Below are positions 11,012 to 15,543 of a stretch of DNA of 15,543 nucleotides, in pieces. The notes below the pieces were generated by a model. It saw only the letters and a program-made list of their open reading frames with translations, was not told where the DNA came from and searched no databases. Made by a program: the position numbers and the translations under genes. The DNA lies in the NCBI GenBank assembly GCA_900539035.1, contig UQAU01000041.1:1-15543 (forward strand). Reading direction: 5' to 3'. How positions within the stretch are numbered: position 1 is the first letter of the stretch; each line of letters opens with the position of its first letter. The stretch comes from an uncultured Collinsella sp. GTDB lineage: Bacteria > Actinomycetota > Coriobacteriia > Coriobacteriales > Coriobacteriaceae.

Positions 11012-13708
11012 ATGGAAGAAATGCCCAAGAACTACGATCCGTCGACCAACGAGCCGGCGATTCTGCAGAAGTGGCTCGACGGCGGCTACTACAAGCGCCG
11101 TGAGGGCGTGGGCGACTGCACCGTCACCATTCCGCCTCCCAACGTGACCGGCAAGCTCCACATGGGTCACGCCACCGACGACTCCATCCAGGACGCCATC
11201 ATCCGTATGGCCCGCATGCGCGGCAAGTCCACGCGCTGGGTGCTCGGTACCGACCACGCCGGTATCGCCACGCAGACCAAGGTCGACAAGAAGCTCAAGA
11301 GCGAGGGCATCAGCCGTCTGGAGATCGGTCGCGACAAGTTTGTCGACGCTTGCTGGGATTGGACCCACGAGTACGGCGGCATCATCGTCGAGCAGATCAA
11401 GCGCATGGGCTGCTCCGTCGACTTTGATAACGAGCGCTTTACCATGGACGAGGACTACGCCCAGGCCGTGCGTAAGGTCTTCTGTGACTGGTACCACGAC
11501 GGCCTGATCTACCGCGGCAAGCGTATCGTCAACTGGTGCCCCAACTGCACTACCGCTATCTCGGACGACGAGGCCGAGTACAAGGACGAGAAGGGCCACC
11601 TGTGGCACCTGCGCTACCCGCTGACCGAGCCGGTCAACGGCCAGGACTACATCGTCGTCGCCACCACGCGCCCCGAGACCATGCTCGGCGACACGGGCGT
11701 TGCCGTTTCCCCGAAGGACCCCGAGAAGGCCGCCTTCGTGGGCAAGACCGTCAAGCTTCCCATTGTCGACCGCGAGATCCCCATCTTTGAGGATTGGCAT
11801 GTCGATGCCAACTTTGGCTCCGGCTTTGTCAAGGTCACCCCGGCCCACGACCCCAACGATTACGCTATGGGTCAGGACCACGACCTGCCGCAAATCAATA
11901 TCTTCGATGAGCACGCGGTGGTCGTTGAGGGCTACGGCGAGTTCACGGGCATGAACCGCGACGAGTGCCGCGAAGCCGTCATCAAGTGGTTCGAGGAGCA
12001 CGACCTGCTCGATCACGTCGAGGACCTCGATCACTCCGTCATGCACTGCTACCGTTGCGACTCCGCGCTGGAGCCGTGGCTGTCCGAGCAGTGGTTTGTG
12101 GCCGTCGATAAGCTCAAGGGGCCGGCGCTCGACGCCGTCAATTCCGGCAAGGTCACCTTCCACCCCGCGCGCTGGACGCAGACCTACACCACTTGGATGG
12201 AGAACCTTAAGGACTGGTGCATCAGCCGCCAGCTGTGGTGGGGCCACCGTATCCCCGTGTTCTACTGCGAGGACTGCGGCTGGGAGGACGCCCTTACCGA
12301 GGACACCGACGTGTGCCCCAAGTGCGGCGGCCATCACGTGCATCAGGACGAGAACGTGCTGGACACCTGGTTCAGCTCGCAGCTGTGGACCTTTGCCACG
12401 CAAGGCTGGCCGCAAAAGCCGGAGCTGCTCGAGGGGCATCACCCCACGACGGCGCTCGTCACCGCGCGCGACATTATCGCGCTGTGGGTCGCCCGCATGG
12501 TCATGAGCTCGCTGTACTTCCTGGACGAGGTGCCGTTTAAGGACGTCGTCATCTACCCGACGATTCTGGCCAAGGACGGCAGCCGCATGTCCAAGTCCAA
12601 GGGCAACGGCGTTGACCCCATGGACCTCATTGGCATGTACGGCGCCGACGCCATGCGCTTCAACTTGCTCACGCTGTGCACCAACAATCAGGACGTCAAG
12701 TTCGACGCGAACATCGACAAGAAGACCAAGAAGCTCATCGACAGCCCGCGCACCGACCAGGCCAAGAGCTTTGTGACCAAGATCTGGAACGCTAGCCGCT
12801 TCCTGCTTATGAACATGGAGGGCTACACGCCCGGCGAGCCCGTCGTGGAGACGCCGGCCGACGCTTGGATGTTCAGCCGCCTGGCCAAGGCCGTGAAGAT
12901 GGTCACCGAGGGCATTGAGAATTACACCTTTGGTGACATGGCCCGCGGCGTGCAGCAGTTCTTCTGGAACGAGGTCTGCGACTGGTACGTCGAGGTCACC
13001 AAGGCCCGCCTGAAGGGCGAGGGCCGTCTGCAGGCGCAGCGCAACCTGATCTTTGTGCTCGACACTTCCATTCGCCTGATGCACCCGCTTATGCCGTTTG
13101 TCACCGAGGAGATTTGGGACAACATGCCGGCGAGCGTGCTCGACCTGGATGCCGAGGGCAACGTGGACCGTGCCGAGGCGCTCATGATCGCCAAGTGGCC
13201 CGAGCCCGCCGAATACGCCAAGTATGTTGACGAGGACGCCGAGCGCGCGTTTGAGCTGTGCCGCGCCGTCGTTTCCGCTGCCCGTGCCACGCGCTCGCGC
13301 TATCGCTTGAGCCCCAAGGCCGAGCTCGATGTGGTCGTGCGCGCCGGTGCCGAGGATATCGAGAAGCTTGAGAGCCTGCGTTCGACCATTGAGCCGCTGG
13401 CAAACACCGCCTCGCTGGTCATGGGTACCGACGTCGAGAAGCCGGCTGCGAGTATTGCCGTGGTCGACAGCGGCGTCGAGGTCTTTGTGGTGCTCGAGGG
13501 CAAGGTTGACCTTTCGGCCGAGAAGGCGCGCCTGGAGAAGGAGATCGCCGCGGCGCAGAAGGAACTCGCCGGCTGCGAGAAGACGCTTGCCAACGAGGGC
13601 TTTGTGGCCAAGGCCGCACCTGCGGTGGTGCAGAAGAAGAGGGACCGTGCAGCTGAGCTCAAGGAGATCCTGGCGGCGCTGACTGCTCAGGTTGCTGACT
13701 TCTCGTAG
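11012..13708 (+). CDS. valS: Valyl-tRNA synthetase
   Basis: It charges tRNA-Val with valine and edits mischarged threonine. The 898-residue class I synthetase has the HIGH-type motif HMGH (50-53), the editing-domain motif TTRPETMLGDTG (from 218), and the KMSKS-type motif RMSKS (525-529). A zinc ribbon is formed by Cys419, 422, 435 and 438 (CEDC...CPKC), followed by DTWFSS. The C-terminus (about 825-898) is a charged heptad-like coiled coil rich in Glu, Lys and Ala, as expected for tRNA binding. ATG 11012 is supported by GGGAGAG at 11001-11007; ATG 11021 is in frame. The gene has its own leader and is not tightly linked to clpX. The last codons are followed by a large palindromic structure. 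Confidence 0.97.
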   Translation: MEEMPKNYDPSTNEPAILQKWLDGGYYKRREGVGDCTVTIPPPNVTGKLHMGHATDDSIQDAIIRMARMRGKSTRWVLGTDHAGIATQTKVDKKLKSEGISRLEIGRDKFVDACWDWTHEYGGIIVEQIKRMGCSVDFDNERFTMDEDYAQAVRKVFCDWYHDGLIYRGKRIVNWCPNCTTAISDDEAEYKDEKGHLWHLRYPLTEPVNGQDYIVVATTRPETMLGDTGVAVSPKDPEKAAFVGKTVKLPIVDREIPIFEDWHVDANFGSGFVKVTPAHDPNDYAMGQDHDLPQINIFDEHAVVVEGYGEFTGMNRDECREAVIKWFEEHDLLDHVEDLDHSVMHCYRCDSALEPWLSEQWFVAVDKLKGPALDAVNSGKVTFHPARWTQTYTTWMENLKDWCISRQLWWGHRIPVFYCEDCGWEDALTEDTDVCPKCGGHHVHQDENVLDTWFSSQLWTFATQGWPQKPELLEGHHPTTALVTARDIIALWVARMVMSSLYFLDEVPFKDVVIYPTILAKDGSRMSKSKGNGVDPMDLIGMYGADAMRFNLLTLCTNNQDVKFDANIDKKTKKLIDSPRTDQAKSFVTKIWNASRFLLMNMEGYTPGEPVVETPADAWMFSRLAKAVKMVTEGIENYTFGDMARGVQQFFWNEVCDWYVEVTKARLKGEGRLQAQRNLIFVLDTSIRLMHPLMPFVTEEIWDNMPASVLDLDAEGNVDRAEALMIAKWPEPAEYAKYVDEDAERAFELCRAVVSAARATRSRYRLSPKAELDVVVRAGAEDIEKLESLRSTIEPLANTASLVMGTDVEKPAASIAVVDSGVEVFVVLEGKVDLSAEKARLEKEIAAAQKELAGCEKTLANEGFVAKAAPAVVQKKRDRAAELKEILAALTAQVADFS

Positions 13709-13723
13709 GCGTTTCTGGGGGAC

Positions 13724-13831
13724 GCGGTTTGGGGCATTGCTCGCTACTGCGGACAGTCCTGCTCGCACGAAGGCCACATTAAGTGGCCTTCGGCTCGTGC
13801 GGAACTTGTATCGAGCAAAGCCCCAAACCGC
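13724..13831. repeat. 108-base two-stem palindromic structure after valS
   Basis: The outer arms 13724-13743 and 13812-13831 pair at 19 of 20 positions (GCGGTTTGGGGC with its exact complement, then a further 8 with one mismatch). Inside is a second stem, GAAGGCCAC (13769-13777) with GTGGCCTTC (13783-13791), loop ATTAA. It is extended by CGCAC/GTGCG (13764-13768/13797-13801) across a bulge. No T-run or reading frame is present. It begins 15 bases after the valS stop, so it may stabilise the 3' end of the mRNA, act as a small RNA, or be a mobile palindrome. Confidence 0.75.
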
Positions 13832-13933
13832 TCCCAGTTCGTTTACGTGGTTGTCTGCGCCCGGCATGTTAGGGCCACTGGGTTGTGGCCTTGAGGTCGC
13901 TGCAAAGCGGTGTTTGGCTGATATTTTGAATGG

Positions 13934-13965
13934 GAGGGGCTCGTTGTTGATTCGGGCCTCTTTTT
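13934..13965 (+). terminator. terminator-like hairpin just before folC
   Basis: GAGG(GG)CTCG (13934-13943) pairs with CGGGCCTC (13953-13960) in an 8-bp stem with a two-base bulge and one T-G pair, followed by TTTTT (13961-13965). It ends only 21 bases before the folC start, so it either ends valS transcripts or attenuates folC. Confidence 0.6.
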
Positions 13966-13986
13966 ATGTTGAGGGGACTTTGGGTT

Positions 13987-15330
13987 ATGGCTAAGCGTTC
14001 TGGGTCTTATGTCGTTCCTTTCTCGTTTGAGCTGCTTTCGTTTGATGAGGCTGTGGGGCTTGCTGCTGATACGGGGCGGATTTCTGGGGATGCTGGTCCT
14101 CTGCTTGAGACGGTTGTCGATATGCTCGATGAGCTGGGGCGTCCGGACGAGTATTTCGATTGCATTCAGGTTGCCGGTACCAATGGCAAGACTTCGACTA
14201 CGCGTTTTTCGGCTGCCATTCTTCGTGGTGAGGGGCTCAAGACCGCGCTGTATACGTCGCCGCAGCTGGTGCGCTATCCCGAGCGCATGGAAGTCGATGG
14301 ACGCGTCGTGAGCGATGAGGCGTTTGCCCGTGGCGTTTCTGCCGCTGTTGAGGCGGGGCGTCGGGTGAATGCGCACCGTGTGGCGGCGGGGGAGCGCGCC
14401 TATACCATCACGCCGTTTGACCTGCTGACGGCTGCCGCACTTGTAGTGTTTGCCGAGGCTCGCGTGGATGTCGCCGTGCTCGAGGTTGGTATGGGCGGGC
14501 GTTGGGACGCCACGAGTGCGACCGATCCCGTTGCCGTTGCCATTACGGGCATTGGGCTCGATCACACACGCATTCTGGGCGATACGCTCGAGGCCATTGC
14601 GGGGGAGAAGGCTGCGGTTATTAAGCCCGGACGCCTGGTTGTACTGGGCGAGGGCACGCACGAGGCGAGCGTTCAGCGCGTGATGGATGCTCGTTGTCGC
14701 GAGTGCGGTGTCGTGCCGCTCGTGGTGAGTCATGCCACGACTAAGGTACCGGCGCATGTGGGCGACACGGTTGAGTTTAGCTGCACCACGCCGCGTGCGA
14801 TCTATATGTCGAGCATGGTCAAGCCGGCCTATCAACCGCAGAATGCCGCGTGCGCGATTATGCTGTGCGAGGGGTATCTGGGTCGCGAGCTCGATCATGA
14901 CAAGCTCGACGCATCGCTTATGGGCTGCCCCACGCCGGGCCGATTTGACGTGCTGGGGACCGATCCGCTTAAGCTGATCGATGCCTGCCATAACCCTCAG
15001 AGCTGCGAGAACTTTGTGAGTGCGCTGGACGAGATCGATCCGTGTGTTGAAAATCGCCCCACGCTGCTGTGCGCCGCACTGGCCGACAAGGATGTGGCCG
15101 GTATTGTCGATGTTCTGGTTCCGGCGTTCCCCCGTGTGGTCGTGACGCAGACCAATTCCGATCGCGCCCTGCCGGCAGAGGAGCTCGCCGCCCTCGTTGA
15201 TGCCGATAAGCTCACGGGCGTATACCCGAGCGTGCCCGAGGCCCTCGCTGCCTTCGATGCCGCGGGCGAGCCCTTTGTAGCAGCCGGCACCATCACCCTA
15301 GCCGGCGAAGTAGCCGGCCTGCTGCGCTAA
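13987..15330 (+). CDS. folC: Folylpolyglutamate synthase / dihydrofolate synthase
   Basis: FolC adds glutamate to folates, retaining them in the cell, and often also makes dihydrofolate from dihydropteroate. The 447-residue Mur-ligase-family protein has the P-loop GTNGKTST (64-71) and TSPQLVRYPERM. It also has EVGMGGRWDAT, DHTRILGDT (192-200) and EKAAVIKPG (from 207). The second domain carries DACHNP (332-337) where most relatives have DGAHNP. Whether it is bifunctional cannot be decided by eye. ATG 13987 is chosen because GAGGGG at 13971-13976 precedes it; the in-frame ATG 13966 directly follows a terminator T-run. The first 60 codons use many T-ending codons and GGG, unlike the C-rich valS, tig and clpP, which suggests lower expression. 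Confidence 0.93.
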   Translation: MAKRSGSYVVPFSFELLSFDEAVGLAADTGRISGDAGPLLETVVDMLDELGRPDEYFDCIQVAGTNGKTSTTRFSAAILRGEGLKTALYTSPQLVRYPERMEVDGRVVSDEAFARGVSAAVEAGRRVNAHRVAAGERAYTITPFDLLTAAALVVFAEARVDVAVLEVGMGGRWDATSATDPVAVAITGIGLDHTRILGDTLEAIAGEKAAVIKPGRLVVLGEGTHEASVQRVMDARCRECGVVPLVVSHATTKVPAHVGDTVEFSCTTPRAIYMSSMVKPAYQPQNAACAIMLCEGYLGRELDHDKLDASLMGCPTPGRFDVLGTDPLKLIDACHNPQSCENFVSALDEIDPCVENRPTLLCAALADKDVAGIVDVLVPAFPRVVVTQTNSDRALPAEELAALVDADKLTGVYPSVPEALAAFDAAGEPFVAAGTITLAGEVAGLLR

Positions 15331-15344
15331 CCCATCCCCTCAGC

Positions 15345-15411
15345 AGTTGCGGTGAAATGCGGACTGTTTTACAAGCCAGAAGCCTCAAACAGTCCGTATA
15401 TCACCGCAACT
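15345..15411. repeat. 25-bp inverted repeat, copy 2 of the dispersed palindrome
   Basis: The arms 15345-15369 and 15387-15411 are complementary at 23 of 25 positions around a 17-base spacer. The right arm matches copy 1 (3144-3163) exactly over 20 bases. The left arm differs from copy 1 at two positions, which are the same two that break its own pairing. The element starts 14 bases after the folC stop codon. Confidence 0.85.
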
Positions 15412-15432
15412 CAAAAGCAGCTAATTTGGGAC

Positions 15433-15477
15433 GGGGCTATTTTGACTACCCTGTAAGCTTGTAGTCAAAATAGCCCC
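15433..15477. repeat. 17-bp perfect inverted repeat, unrelated to the other palindrome
   Basis: GGGGCTATTTTGACTAC (15433-15449) is perfectly complementary to 15461-15477, with an 11-base spacer. It lies 21 bases after the preceding palindrome and is not followed by a T-run. It could be an operator, an interspersed palindrome or part of a small transcript. Confidence 0.75.
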
Positions 15478-15487
15478 ATTACAGTTT

Positions 15488-15513
15488 GAGTCGTCCGAAA
15501 GGGCGGCTCTTTT
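15488..15513 (+). terminator. Rho-independent terminator with GAAA tetraloop
   Basis: GAGTCGTCC (15488-15496) pairs with GGGCGGCTC (15501-15509) in a 9-bp stem with two T-G pairs, closed by a GAAA loop and followed by TTTT (15510-15513). It is oriented for + strand transcripts and lies 158 bases after folC, past two palindromes. Confidence 0.8.
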
Positions 15514-15543
15514 CCGTTGCACGGTTATACGATTGAGCCGTAC

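Noticed and set aside
10913..13867. Very long minus-strand open frames opposite valS, tig, gdhA and the hydroxylase
   Set aside because: They are the usual antisense shadows of high-GC genes; the + strand products carry clear family motifs and the antisense ones carry none.
1..15543. CRISPR array, prophage, insertion sequence or toxin-antitoxin pair
   Set aside because: No regularly spaced repeats, transposase, integrase or paired small genes were seen; the only repeats are short palindromes.

Overview
The window reads as chromosomal DNA of a high-GC anaerobic actinobacterium, most likely a gut Coriobacteriia (Collinsella-like). The evidence is the strong G/C bias at third codon positions, the tig-clpP-clpX order, an anaerobic molybdenum hydroxylase and a selenocysteine tRNA. 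The genus is inferred from protein style and gene order; no database search was possible. Every supported gene lies on the + strand, and no gene-free gap exceeds about 300 bases.

Left part (1-1405), selenium and molybdenum. A 97-nt tRNA-Sec (selC) at 111-207 is followed by mobA (molybdopterin guanine dinucleotide synthesis), then by a small DUF3343 protein (putative Se/S carrier-like) that carries an unusual Cys-rich N-terminal extension. MobA makes the cofactor form used by formate dehydrogenase-type enzymes, which are often selenoproteins, so selC next to mobA makes biological sense.

Centre-left (1406-7048). gdhA (class I glutamate dehydrogenase) stands alone and ends in a strong terminator. 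A perfect 26-bp palindromic repeat follows. Next is a two-gene operon with overlapping TAATG: a FAD-binding subunit and a fused [2Fe-2S]/molybdopterin hydroxylase of the xanthine dehydrogenase superfamily. The fused enzyme resembles the group predicted to need a labile selenium cofactor. It is followed by a terminator.

Centre (7135-10857). A tRNA-Leu(UAG) precedes the conserved protein-quality-control set tig, clpP and clpX: trigger factor, the ClpP protease and its ATPase unfoldase. A strong terminator closes this set.

Right part (10858-15543). valS has a hairpin-bearing leader. A large two-stem structure lies between valS and folC. folC makes folylpolyglutamates. After folC come a second copy of the palindromic repeat, a separate perfect 17-bp palindrome and an intrinsic terminator.

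The most notable observations are the selenium/molybdenum cluster, the odd anticodon loop of the tRNA-Sec (C instead of U at position 33), the Cys-rich DUF3343 protein, and the dispersed palindrome family. I found no phage, insertion sequence, CRISPR array or clearly new multi-gene system.
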